64,000 nucleotides of DNA from Thermoleophilales bacterium (GTDB lineage: Bacteria; Actinomycetota; Thermoleophilia; Solirubrobacterales; 70-9). How positions within the stretch are numbered: the first letter of the stretch is position 1; each line of letters opens with the position of its first letter. Under the pieces are notes generated by a model. That model was given only the letters and a program-made list of their open reading frames with translations. It was not told where the DNA came from and ran no database searches. The position numbers and the translations under genes are program-made. Shown one piece after another: positions 52,407 through 60,253 of the stretch. The stretch spans positions 62,001-126,000 of the forward strand of contig JACJWY010000003.1 of NCBI GenBank assembly GCA_020636955.1. Reading direction: 5' to 3'.

Positions 52407-53456
52407 ATGAGCGAGCACATCTGGTACACACATGCCCCTTCTCCCACCGCATTCGGCATTGCCCTGAGAAAGGGGTGGGTGCACGAGGAGATGGCCCGTT
52501 GCGGTGTTGAAGTGAGGGCCCTTGCCGCATCGCCGGACCCGGGGGTTCAGCGCCTGCGACGCGAACGCACGGCGCCCCGGTCCGTCCGCCAGGGCGGCAA
52601 CGTCGCCCCGATGATCTCCCGCTCCCGTGGCAATGACGTCCGGCTTATCGGCCTCTCCCGCACTTCGAGCATCCACCCCGTGCTCGCTTTGCCGGATGCC
52701 GGCTACCGCACCGCGGCGGACCTGCTCGGCCGCCGGATCGCGATCCCGGTCAGGACAAACGCAAGCGTCGACATTCCCAACGCAACGGCACTGAGAACGG
52801 TCAGCAACCTGTTGGCCACCGCCGGGCTCACACTGAACGAAGTCGAACTGGTTGCCGTGCCGATCGAGGATTCCTACTTCGACCGGCGACCGAGACCGGG
52901 GGATCCGATCGCCGAGAGCCCTCCGGAAGGGGTGGCTTTCCAGGTCTCTTCCGCCCAGACCGAAGAGACGCGGGCCCTGCTTGCGGGCAAAGTCGACGCG
53001 GTTGCCTCCGAGGGCTCGACCGCGGCGATCCTCTCGGCAACTCTCGGACTGACTCAGGTCGAACCCGGGCTGGCGGTTTCCCGGGACCTGAACAACCGGT
53101 CGCTTCTGGCTGTGACGGTCAGCGGGGGCCTGCTCGATCGTGATCCCGGTCTGGTGATCGACATCCTGGTGCAGATCCTCGCCGCCGCCGAATGGTCGAT
53201 CGACAATGAAGCGGAAGCCCGACGGCTGATCGCGCTGGACGCCGGCATTCACGAGGACCTGCTCGATTTCGCCTACAGCCCGAGGGTCAGCCGCCAGCTG
53301 GGTGTGGATCTGCGGATGGACAAGCTGGCCGATCTCCGGCAGCAACACGAATTCCTGCTGGAACGGGGGATCATCGAAAACCCCGTCGACCTCGAGGAAT
53401 TCATCGAACCGGAACCCCTCAAGGTGGCGCTGGCCCGTCGTGGCGTAATGGTCTAG
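52407..53456 (+). CDS. DszB-like, substrate-binding-fold protein without catalytic Cys
   Basis: The 349-residue protein has no signal peptide and no lipobox. It resembles the NMT1/SsuA periplasmic-binding fold, and more closely, as far as I can recall the sequence, the desulfinase DszB of Rhodococcus: the AADLLGRRIAIPV, DPGLVIDILVQILAAAEW and QQHEFLLERGIIENPVDLEEF segments align well by eye. DszB's active-site Cys27 (in YSNCP) corresponds to Ala in YTHAPSP here and His60 to Arg, while Arg70 and Gly73 seem kept (VRQGG). So it is probably not a desulfinase; a soluble ligand-binding or different enzyme role is open. Confidence 0.6.
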   Translation: MSEHIWYTHAPSPTAFGIALRKGWVHEEMARCGVEVRALAASPDPGVQRLRRERTAPRSVRQGGNVAPMISRSRGNDVRLIGLSRTSSIHPVLALPDAGYRTAADLLGRRIAIPVRTNASVDIPNATALRTVSNLLATAGLTLNEVELVAVPIEDSYFDRRPRPGDPIAESPPEGVAFQVSSAQTEETRALLAGKVDAVASEGSTAAILSATLGLTQVEPGLAVSRDLNNRSLLAVTVSGGLLDRDPGLVIDILVQILAAAEWSIDNEAEARRLIALDAGIHEDLLDFAYSPRVSRQLGVDLRMDKLADLRQQHEFLLERGIIENPVDLEEFIEPEPLKVALARRGVMV

Positions 53457-54049
53457 ACGTTGCTACGACCGGCCATCGCCCGGCCCAGAGTGACCTCGTC
53501 GGCATGCTCGAGATCGGCACCGACCGGCAGGCCGGCGGCCAGGCGGGTGACCTGAGTCTGTTCCCGGATCAGATCGGCAATGTGAGAGGCTGTCGCCTCG
53601 CCGGTCGTGGTCGGGTTCGTCGCGAGAATCACTTCGAGGATTCCGCCACCCTCGACCCTTCGACGGAGTTCGGCGATCCGCAGATCCTCGGCATCGATGC
53701 CGTCGATCGGCGAGAGTGCTCCCCCGAGCACGTGGTAGAGGCCGCGGTACTCGTGGGTGCGTTCGATCGGAATCACGTCGGCCGGTTCCTCGACCACGCA
53801 GATCAGCGACACCTCGCGGGAGGGGTCTTCACAGATCCTGCAGCGGGGACCTTCGGCCAGGTTGAAGCAGACTTCGCAGAGTCCGACCTTCTCCTTCACT
53901 TCGACGATCGCTTCGGCGAGGCTTCGCGCGTCGGATTCGTCCGATCGGAGGATGTGAAAAGCGAGACGCTGGGCGGTGCGTCGACCGATCCCCGGCAGCT
54001 GCGAGAGCTCGGCGGTCAGGCGACTTAGCGGAGCAGGCCCTTCGCTCAT
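53453..54049 (-). CDS. recR: Recombination mediator RecR
   Basis: This 198-residue protein helps RecO/RecF load RecA on gapped DNA. The N-terminal helix-hairpin-helix (LPGIGRRTAQRLAFHIL), the four-Cys zinc motif CEVCFNLAEGPRCRIC, and the Toprim motif VVEEPADVIPIERT with LGGALSPIDGI are all present. It overlaps the YbaB gene by 4 bases and the converging DszB-like gene by 4. Confidence 0.97.
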   Translation of the reverse strand: MSEGPAPLSRLTAELSQLPGIGRRTAQRLAFHILRSDESDARSLAEAIVEVKEKVGLCEVCFNLAEGPRCRICEDPSREVSLICVVEEPADVIPIERTHEYRGLYHVLGGALSPIDGIDAEDLRIAELRRRVEGGGILEVILATNPTTTGEATASHIADLIREQTQVTRLAAGLPVGADLEHADEVTLGRAMAGRSNV

Positions 54050-54393
54050 CCACCGAGCCCGGGCATGCCGGGCATGTTCGGCATTTGCGGCATCTTCGAT
54101 TCAGCCAATTGCTGGGCGGAGCGGATCGCCTCGTTGATTGCGGCCTGGACCATGTCGGCCAGCATTTCCGAATCCTCCGGATCAACGGCGTCGGGGTCGA
54201 TCGCGACCTCCTGCACCACAAGATCGCCGCTGATCTTCACCTTGACCATGCCGCCGCCCGCGCTGGCCTCGACGATTTCGTCCTTGAGTGCCTCCTGGGC
54301 CTGCATCATCTCGTTCTGCATTTGCTGCGCCTGTTTGAGCAGCGCGTTCATGTCCATTCCACCGGGCATGCCGCCCATTCCCTTGCGTGCCAT
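54046..54393 (-). CDS. YbaB/EbfC nucleoid-associated protein
   Basis: The 115-residue protein is mostly a dimerising helix followed by a beta sheet: KQAQQMQNEMMQAQEALKDEIV with VEASAGGGMVKVKISGDLVV and a DPEDSEMLADMVQAAINEA helix. Members bind DNA with low specificity. Its tail is Met/Pro/Gly rich. It overlaps both dnaX and recR, as in many bacteria. Confidence 0.95.
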   Translation of the reverse strand: MARKGMGGMPGGMDMNALLKQAQQMQNEMMQAQEALKDEIVEASAGGGMVKVKISGDLVVQEVAIDPDAVDPEDSEMLADMVQAAINEAIRSAQQLAESKMPQMPNMPGMPGLGG

Positions 54394-56156
54394 CAGATGA
54401 CCTCCTCTGCGTTGAATTCCGATTTGACCCGGGCGATGAAATCTTCCTCGTCCATCACTTCGGACTCCGGTTCGACCTCCGTCCTGGCCGAGTCAAGCCC
54501 GGTGTAACCGATCTGCGGGGTTTCCCCCGTTACGGCCGTCACCGCCGCTGCAAGTTGCTGCCGGCATTCGGGACGCTCTGCGTTGCGGCGGTTGAAGGCC
54601 GAATCGGCCGGGAAGCCGACCGTAAGTTTTCCTTCCCCGAATTCAACCGGGACGGTTCCCTCGAAATACGAGGCGATCATGCCCGAGTCCGCACCTCCGA
54701 CCGAATCGACCACGGCCGGCCAGACCTGCTCGAGTCGCGCCAGATCGAACGGCTGCCGCCCCGGAGGCTCCGGCGACGGTGCGGGGGCAGCATCCGTTGG
54801 GGATCCGCTCGGCCGAACTTCGCCGGGAGTTCCGATCGGACCCCCAACAGATACCGCCTCAGACGCTTGGTGTTCTTCTTTCCCATCCTCTGTGGCGGGG
54901 TCCGTGGGGGGTGCCCCCGGAACTCCCGGCGAAGTCCGGCCGGGGGCATCCCCCACGGAGCCCGCCTCTCCACCAGAATCGGGAATCGGAGGAGCTGGAG
55001 CGGGCCGGGTTCCCTGTTCGAGTCGTTCCAGGCGACGGGCTATTCCTTCGCTGGAGGGATCGAAGTCGGGCCGGGCGGCCTTGAGCAGGGCTACCTCGAC
55101 CGCGAGGCGGGCTTCGTCTCCGTCGCGGATCAGGGCGAGCGCCGCGGCGAGTTCATCGATGGTGCGGATCAGGTTGGCCGGACCGGTCGCCTTGGCCTGG
55201 CGGGCAAGCCGGTCGGGGTCGGCGGCGGTGACCGCGAAGGCCTCGGGGATCTGGCCGGTGGTGCGGGTGACCAGCAGCACCCGGAGATGTCCGAGCAGGT
55301 CCCGTGCGAAACGGGACGGATCACGACCGGAGCGGGCAACTTCTTCGACCGCGGTGAGAACCCCGGCCGGATCGCCTTCGTTCACCTTGTCGACCACGCC
55401 GAAGAGCAGGTCCGCGTCGGCCGCTCCGAGCACCTCGAGCACATCGTCGAGGGCAACCTCGTTGCCGCTATAGGAGACCAGCTGATCGAGGGTGCCGAGC
55501 GCGTCGCGGAAGCTGCCGGAGGCGGAACGGCTGATCATCGAGATCGCCGGCGCATCGATCGAGATCTGTTCGGCAGCGGCGACCCGGGTCAGCACTTCGG
55601 TCAGCTGCTCGATCGAGGGACGCTGGAAGTCGAAACGCTGGCAGCGGTCGGCGATGGTCGGCATCACCTTGTGGGCCTCGGTCGTGGCGAGGATGAAGAC
55701 CGTGTTCGGCGGTGGCTCCTCGAGGGTCTTGAGGAAGGCGTTCCAGGCCTCCTTGGTCAGCATGTGGGCCTCGTCGAGGATGTAGACCTTCCAGCGTCCG
55801 GCGGTCGGGGCAAAGGCGACCCGGTCACGGAGTTCGCGGATGTCATCGACCGAGCGGTTCGAGGCGGCATCCATCTCGATCACATCGACCGAATTTCCGG
55901 CGGCGATCGAGGTGCAGGACTCGCAGACCCCGCAGGGGGTCAGGGTCGGGCCGCCGTTCTCGCAGTTCAGCGAGGCCGCGAGGATCTTCGCCATCGAGGT
56001 CTTGCCGGTGCCCCTCGAACCGACGAAGAGGTAGGCGTGGTGAACCTTGTCCTGGGTGATCGCGTTGGACAGGGTCCTGACCACATGCTGCTGACCGACC
56101 ACCTGGTCGAAAGACTGGGGACGGTGACGCCGGTAAAGGGAAGTCGATTCACTCAT
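54393..56156 (-). CDS. dnaX: DNA polymerase III subunits gamma/tau
   Basis: This 587-residue clamp-loader subunit has an AAA+ head: RRHRPQSFDQVVGQQHVV, Walker A GSRGTGKTSMAKIL, a zinc cluster beginning CGVCESC, and the DEAHMLTKEAW Walker B/sensor region. The collar follows (about 215-330), then a Pro/Gly/Ser-rich linker at about 395-490. A C-terminal domain (FARLEQVWPAVVDSV) presumably contacts polymerase. The linker carries two 60-base palindromic elements translated in frame (see separate entries). ATG 56156 is preferred to 56198. No canonical frameshift site is obvious. Confidence 0.95.
   Translation of the reverse strand: MSESTSLYRRHRPQSFDQVVGQQHVVRTLSNAITQDKVHHAYLFVGSRGTGKTSMAKILAASLNCENGGPTLTPCGVCESCTSIAAGNSVDVIEMDAASNRSVDDIRELRDRVAFAPTAGRWKVYILDEAHMLTKEAWNAFLKTLEEPPPNTVFILATTEAHKVMPTIADRCQRFDFQRPSIEQLTEVLTRVAAAEQISIDAPAISMISRSASGSFRDALGTLDQLVSYSGNEVALDDVLEVLGAADADLLFGVVDKVNEGDPAGVLTAVEEVARSGRDPSRFARDLLGHLRVLLVTRTTGQIPEAFAVTAADPDRLARQAKATGPANLIRTIDELAAALALIRDGDEARLAVEVALLKAARPDFDPSSEGIARRLERLEQGTRPAPAPPIPDSGGEAGSVGDAPGRTSPGVPGAPPTDPATEDGKEEHQASEAVSVGGPIGTPGEVRPSGSPTDAAPAPSPEPPGRQPFDLARLEQVWPAVVDSVGGADSGMIASYFEGTVPVEFGEGKLTVGFPADSAFNRRNAERPECRQQLAAAVTAVTGETPQIGYTGLDSARTEVEPESEVMDEEDFIARVKSEFNAEEVI
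54792..54851. repeat. In-frame palindromic element A within dnaX
   Basis: 60 bases whose ends pair over about 17 bp (arms start ATCCGTTGGGGATCCG; right arm CGGACCCCCAAC...). It encodes a 20-residue unit S-V-G-G-P-I-G-T-P-G-E-V-R-P-S-G-S-P-T-D on the minus strand. The core AACT-TCGCCGGG-AGTT is inverted relative to element B. Confidence 0.8.
54900..54959. repeat. In-frame palindromic element B within dnaX
   Basis: 60 bases whose ends pair over 19 bp with one wobble (CCGTGGGGGGTGCCCCCGG and complement). It encodes S-V-G-D-A-P-G-R-T-S-P-G-V-P-G-A-P-P-T-D. Its reverse complement aligns with element A over the core and both termini. The two units are separated by 48 coding bases. Confidence 0.8.
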
Positions 56157-56231
56157 CAGGAGAGAAGGCCAGTGTAGCCGTCCCGCGCGACAGCCCAACG
56201 GGCGAACCGTGAGTCTGCTTCATGGGTCAGA

Positions 56232-57812
56232 ATGGCCCGGATGACGTCGTCGAAAATGCTCCGGTCCTGGGGGCCGCCGCTCGCCTTCATCGCCGTCGTC
56301 ACGGCGGTCCTTCTGGCGATCTTTCCGACCGGCTTCCCGAACTACGACACGATGTATTACCTGCTCTGGGGCAAGGAGATCGCCCAGGGCATGAGCCCGG
56401 ACTACGGGGCGCCGATCGCCCCCACGCCGCATCCGCTCTACGACCTCGTGGGTGCGGTTTTCTCACCGCTGGGCGACGGTTCGATCACGGTCGCCGTGGT
56501 GCTCGCGTATGTGAGTCTGGGCCTGCTGGCATGGCTGATCTACCGGCTCGGCAAGGAATGGTTCGACCGCTGGATCGGCCTGCTCGCGGCATTCCTCGTA
56601 ATGACTTCCGCCCCGGTCCTTTCGAACGGGCTGCGGGCGTACATCGATATCCCCTACATGGTGCTCTGCCTCGCGGCCCTGCTGATCGAGACGAGGAAAC
56701 GAAAGGCCGGCTGGCCGGTACTCGTGCTGCTCACCCTTGCCGGTTTGCTCAGACCTGAAGCCTGGGTCTTCGCCGGCTTCTACTTCCTCTGGCTGGCCCT
56801 CAACTTTCACCTCGCACCTGCCGACGGCCCGGACGATTCAGCTCCGGAGCGCCGGGCCGGCATCAGCCTCGGTCGCCTGCGGATCCAGCTCCGCGAGTCC
56901 GGCATCGACCGGAACCTGATCCTGATGGCCTGCCTGACCGTGGCCGGACCCCTGATATGGATCATCTTCGATCTGATCACCACCTCGGATCCGCTCTATT
57001 CCTTGACCGGGACCCAGGAAACGGTCGAAACGCTCGAGCGTGACACCGGACCACTGGACGTAATCATCTACGGCCCGCGCCGACTCGGCGAAGTGATGCA
57101 GTGGCCGGGCATGGTCGGCGCCTTCTTCGGAGTGATCCTCACCCTCTGGACGATGCCGAAGCGGGCGGCAATCGGGGTCGTTTCTGCCGCGATGGCTCTG
57201 CTCGCCTTCGCCCTGATGGGAGCTTCCGGACTGGCGATCATCCCTCGCTACACGATGCTCGCCGCGGCGATCCTCTTCATTTTCACGGCGGCCGCGGTGC
57301 TGGGCTGGCGGATGCTCGAGCCCGGCCACCGGCTGCGCCGTATCTGGCAGGTTGCCGCCGCGGTCACCGTCGCGCTCTGGATCATCTGGCTGCCAAACCA
57401 GTACGACCTGCTCAGCACCGTTGATCAGGATCTGAGCGACCAGACTCTGGTCGAAGGTGACCTTCAGGACCTGGTCGACGAAGGGGCTTTCTTTAAGCCG
57501 GGCACCGAAGATGTTCGCTGTTTGCCGATTTCGGTTCCGAACCACCGCGCCGTGCCGCGGCTGGCCTTCTGGCTCGACATCAAGCCATCGCAGGTGGTTT
57601 CGACCGAGGCCGATGGCCTTCAGTCGGGCGGCCTCTTCCTGGCGCCAGCCCGCCCTTTCACGATCGAGCATTTCGTTCTCGACCCGGGTGACGACACGCG
57701 GATCTCCTCGAAGCCCCCGTCCGGGTCGGAGCTGATCGCCGGAAACCGCTCCTGGAAGCTCTATTCGGACTGTGAGCGGACCGGCTCCGTAAAGCCGGGC
57801 CCGACCCCATAG
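56232..57812 (+). CDS. Multi-pass membrane glycosyltransferase-like protein (GT39/PMT-type)
   Basis: This 526-residue protein has about 10 hydrophobic helices. The first external loop FPNYDTMYYLLWGKEIAQGM contains an acidic residue at the place where GT-C/ArnT/PMT enzymes carry the catalytic Asp, and LLRPEAWVFAGFYFLWLAL resembles the family's second helix cluster. The C-terminal 130 residues are soluble. It probably uses a polyprenyl-linked sugar, but I cannot name the acceptor. The 111-residue membrane-anchored protein gene follows at once. Confidence 0.7.
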   Translation: MARMTSSKMLRSWGPPLAFIAVVTAVLLAIFPTGFPNYDTMYYLLWGKEIAQGMSPDYGAPIAPTPHPLYDLVGAVFSPLGDGSITVAVVLAYVSLGLLAWLIYRLGKEWFDRWIGLLAAFLVMTSAPVLSNGLRAYIDIPYMVLCLAALLIETRKRKAGWPVLVLLTLAGLLRPEAWVFAGFYFLWLALNFHLAPADGPDDSAPERRAGISLGRLRIQLRESGIDRNLILMACLTVAGPLIWIIFDLITTSDPLYSLTGTQETVETLERDTGPLDVIIYGPRRLGEVMQWPGMVGAFFGVILTLWTMPKRAAIGVVSAAMALLAFALMGASGLAIIPRYTMLAAAILFIFTAAAVLGWRMLEPGHRLRRIWQVAAAVTVALWIIWLPNQYDLLSTVDQDLSDQTLVEGDLQDLVDEGAFFKPGTEDVRCLPISVPNHRAVPRLAFWLDIKPSQVVSTEADGLQSGGLFLAPARPFTIEHFVLDPGDDTRISSKPPSGSELIAGNRSWKLYSDCERTGSVKPGPTP

Positions 57813-57818
57813 ACCGGC

Positions 57819-58154
57819 ATGTGGTGGCGAGCAGTCAAGATCGCGGCAATCGTCAGCGCGGTGCTTGTGACCCTTGCCTTTCTGACCCTCCTGATCGCCG
57901 TCACCAGGCCAGTGATTCTCTGGGGGGTCAACGGCGAACGACTGGCCAGCTCAGTCGGCCACGGAACCTGCGCCAAGGTGGCGGGCGGTGACTGGGACTG
58001 TCACACAAGCGCCGATCCGCCCACCCATTACAGGGTTGATGTCGACTGGATGGGCTGCTGGAAGGCAACCCTCACCGAGCCGGAGCCAAACCCCGGTATC
58101 CCCGGGCATCGAGATGGCTGTATCGACCTGGGCGACGTGATCACCTTCGACTGA
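57819..58154 (+). CDS. Small membrane-anchored protein with four extracellular Cys
   Basis: The 111-residue protein has one N-terminal helix (IAAIVSAVLVTLAFLTLLIAV, about 8-28) and an exported domain of about 75 residues with four cysteines (GTCAKV, WDCHTS, GCWKAT, GCIDLG), likely two disulfides. I do not recognise it. It lies 6 bases after the GT39-like gene, so it shares its transcript and may assist it. Confidence 0.65.
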   Translation: MWWRAVKIAAIVSAVLVTLAFLTLLIAVTRPVILWGVNGERLASSVGHGTCAKVAGGDWDCHTSADPPTHYRVDVDWMGCWKATLTEPEPNPGIPGHRDGCIDLGDVITFD

Positions 58155-58187
58155 GTGTCAGCCAACCTCGGTATGAGCGGTTGATTC

Positions 58188-58206
58188 GTCCCCGGTTGCC
58201 GGGGAC
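58188..58206. terminator. Hairpin between convergent genes
   Basis: GTCCCCGG and CCGGGGAC form a perfect 8-bp stem with a TTG loop, 33 bases after the plus-strand stop and 1 base before the minus-strand stop. No T-run on either side. Confidence 0.5.
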
Positions 58207-58207
58207 T

Positions 58208-58489
58208 TCAGACCCGGGCGTGCTGCTCGGCCCAGGCGATGATTTCCTTCGATCCGGAGATCCACTCGCCGTCGTCGAGCTCGAGCGCCGGCACCCACTT
58301 GCTGCCAGTGCCATCCTCCACCCGCTTGCGACTCGGGGTCTGAAGCAATCGCGGCAGATAACCGGAACTGTGGGTCTTGATCACCTCCGGTTCATGGTCG
58401 GCCTGGACGAGTGCGTCGCAGGCGGCTTTGCAGGGATGCTCGTTCGATCCCGGCACATCAAAAGTTCCCCAGCAGACATAGAGCTTCAT
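58208..58489 (-). CDS. Glutathione S-transferase N-terminal-domain/glutaredoxin-like protein
   Basis: The 93-residue protein is a lone thioredoxin-fold N-domain of the GST type: MKLYVCWGTFDVP start, HPCKAACDALVQA helix with two cysteines, then VPALELDDGEWISGSKEIIAWAEQ, the usual glutathione loop. No GST helical C-domain is present. It may be a mycothiol or glutathione-linked oxidoreductase. It is 9 bases downstream of the YtoQ gene. Confidence 0.8.
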   Translation of the reverse strand: MKLYVCWGTFDVPGSNEHPCKAACDALVQADHEPEVIKTHSSGYLPRLLQTPSRKRVEDGTGSKWVPALELDDGEWISGSKEIIAWAEQHARV

Positions 58490-58498
58490 GCGGACAAC

Positions 58499-58957
58499 CT
58501 ATCCGGGCAAGTCTCCGGTGACCACATACCGGAGCACCGCGGCGACCTGTTCCGGGCTGCGGGCGGTGGCCCGGGCGGCGGCATCAACCTCCTTGAGGGC
58601 GTGGTCGAGTTCCTCGTCGTGCTGCGTGATCACCGGCTTGCCTAGCGCGGCGGCGTAACCGGCGTCGAAGGCAGCGTTCCACTGGCGGTATTTGTCGCCG
58701 AAGCGAACCACAACAACGTCGGCCTCCCGGATGAAGGTCTGGGTGCGGATCGAATTGACGCCGGCTCCCTTGTGGTCAGCCCAGAACTTCTTCTCTTCCT
58801 CGCCGAGCGTTCCGGTGCCGGCCGCATCCGAAGCCGGGTGATCGGTGACCGGTGCGGTGAAGCTGACCGGCAGACCTTCACAGGCCGCTTCGACCCGGTC
58901 CCTCCAGTCGGAGTGGATTTCACCTGCCAGGTAGACCTTCCATTGGCGATCGCTCAT
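58499..58957 (-). CDS. YtoQ-family protein
   Basis: The 152-residue protein starts WKVYLAGEIHSDWRDRVEAA and contains VSFTAPVTDHPASD, then NSIRTQTFIREADVVVVRFGDKYRQWNAAFDAGYAAALGK. This matches Bacillus YtoQ as I remember it, related to nucleoside deoxyribosyltransferase-like folds. Function is unknown. Cytoplasmic, no membrane segment. Confidence 0.85.
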   Translation of the reverse strand: MSDRQWKVYLAGEIHSDWRDRVEAACEGLPVSFTAPVTDHPASDAAGTGTLGEEEKKFWADHKGAGVNSIRTQTFIREADVVVVRFGDKYRQWNAAFDAGYAAALGKPVITQHDEELDHALKEVDAAARATARSPEQVAAVLRYVVTGDLPG

Positions 58958-59048
58958 GGCTCTACGGTACTCGCAGTGGAAGGTTGAAAAATGGACCGTG
59001 CATCCGCCTTCGAGACGAAGTCATCGGGCGTGTCCGTCGAGTTTGGCT

Positions 59049-59258
59049 CGGGTTAGGCTCACCCGCGGCACCCGTAGTTTCCGCTTAAGGCTGCTTCCTT
59101 CCGGACCTGACCTGATTCACGGGCTTGCGTCGCGCGGGACCTGACCGTCAACGCCTCCCTCGGTGTACTGACCCCGATGGCCAGACCCTCAGAACGGCAT
59201 TCGGCCTTGCTAAAGCGGATTGCAAGTGCAGGGCACCGCTGACTCCCCGCCTAGCACG
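59049..59258 (-). ncRNA. ffs: Signal recognition particle RNA, long form
   Basis: On the minus strand the S-domain signature GGTCAGGTCCGGAAGGAAGC and AGCC occurs with flanking GCCCGTGAATCA/ACTACGGGTGC pairing, which is unmistakable SRP RNA. About 110 bases upstream on the same strand is a stretch GTGCTAGGCGGGGAG...CGGTGCCCTGCACTTGCAAT...GGCCGAATGCC that looks like the Alu domain 5' end of long bacterial SRP RNAs. 3' bases GCCTAAC can pair with the 5' GTGCTAGGC. I estimate about 210 bases. Ends are approximate; the core is certain. Confidence 0.88.
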
Positions 59259-59292
59259 GTCCGGTCCGGATCCTAGCGCGCCGGCGAAGCGA

Positions 59293-60183
59293 TCAGCAGG
59301 CGGCCAAGGCTCCGGCGTAGAACCGGAGGTATTCGTCCCAGTGCGCATTCCAGTAATTCTCGTCGTGTCCACCGGGCCAGTGCAGGTGGACGGAAGGATT
59401 CAGGCTGGCAGTTTCAAGAGATTCGGCCAGCTGGGTGACCCCGGGAACGAAGGGGTCGCTCTTGCCGGCGTCCAGAAAAACCGCCTGGGAACCAAAGGCA
59501 TCGGGATCGGCCTCGGCGGTGGCGAGTACATCATTGTCGTCGAAGTCCTCGGCGTCATCGAAGGCGCCCGGAGCTGACTCGCCGCCGCTCAAGAAGAGGG
59601 CCGGCGAGTGACCGCCGACGGCGCAGAACATTCCCGGGTTTTTCATCGCCAGGTCGAGCGCGCCGAAGCCGCCCATCGAGATTCCGCCGATTGCCACCCG
59701 GTCGGGATCGGTGCCGAACTTCTCGGCCATCTGCGGGATCACCTCGTCGGTAACGAAGCTGCCCCAGTCGCCGGTGTCGCGGTCATGCCAGTAGCTGGAC
59801 TCGCCGCCGTCGGGGAAGACCACGATCGGAGCTCGGTCACCCTGGGCCGCCAGCGCCTCGAAGAACTCTTCGTCATCGGTGTAGCTGCCGTCATCGCCGC
59901 TGCGGCCGTGGAGGAAAACGAGCATCCCCCGGTCGCCGTCACCGGCCCCTTCCGGCACGACCACCGAGACCGGGCGCTCGCCCGGTACCGCCTTCGACTG
60001 AATCGAGGTTTCGGTCAACTTCGCCCCGTGGGTGTCGGTCTTCCAGAGCCGGCTGACGTTGAGGCCGGCCCAGACGAGTGCCGCCAGCGCCACCAGGAGT
60101 CCGACCGTAACTACCAATCTTCGTCGTCTCCGGGCCTTTCTCCTCGGTGCGGCTGACCGCCTCCTGTTTTCCGCTGTCGGCAC
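59293..60183 (-). CDS. Alpha/beta-hydrolase esterase, membrane-anchored
   Basis: This 296-residue protein has an N-terminal basic stretch and a hydrophobic helix at about 24-43 (LVVTVGLLVALAALVWAGL). The hydrolase domain follows: GMLVFLHGRSGDDGSYTD (oxyanion), nucleophile in GGISMGGFGALDLAM (Ser about 169), acid in DAGKSDPFVPG and His in WPGGHDENYW. It resembles esterase D/antigen-85-like putative esterases. The substrate is unknown, probably extracellular. It is divergent from the nitrilase gene. Confidence 0.85.
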   Translation of the reverse strand: MPTAENRRRSAAPRRKARRRRRLVVTVGLLVALAALVWAGLNVSRLWKTDTHGAKLTETSIQSKAVPGERPVSVVVPEGAGDGDRGMLVFLHGRSGDDGSYTDDEEFFEALAAQGDRAPIVVFPDGGESSYWHDRDTGDWGSFVTDEVIPQMAEKFGTDPDRVAIGGISMGGFGALDLAMKNPGMFCAVGGHSPALFLSGGESAPGAFDDAEDFDDNDVLATAEADPDAFGSQAVFLDAGKSDPFVPGVTQLAESLETASLNPSVHLHWPGGHDENYWNAHWDEYLRFYAGALAAC

Positions 60184-60253
60184 GGACAGAAACTAGCCAC
60201 TGGAGTGGACCGTCCCGCTGGAGTTTCCCAGGTCGCGCGGGTAGTGTTGATTC

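Noticed and set aside
54878..54884. A -1 frameshift heptamer (GGGAAAG on the minus strand) in dnaX between the two palindromes
   Set aside because: The codons read GGG AAA G, so the heptamer is not in the X-XXY-YYZ phase needed for slippage.
54387..56177. A 596-residue plus-strand open frame opposite dnaX
   Set aside because: Shadow of dnaX; no motif, low-complexity composition.
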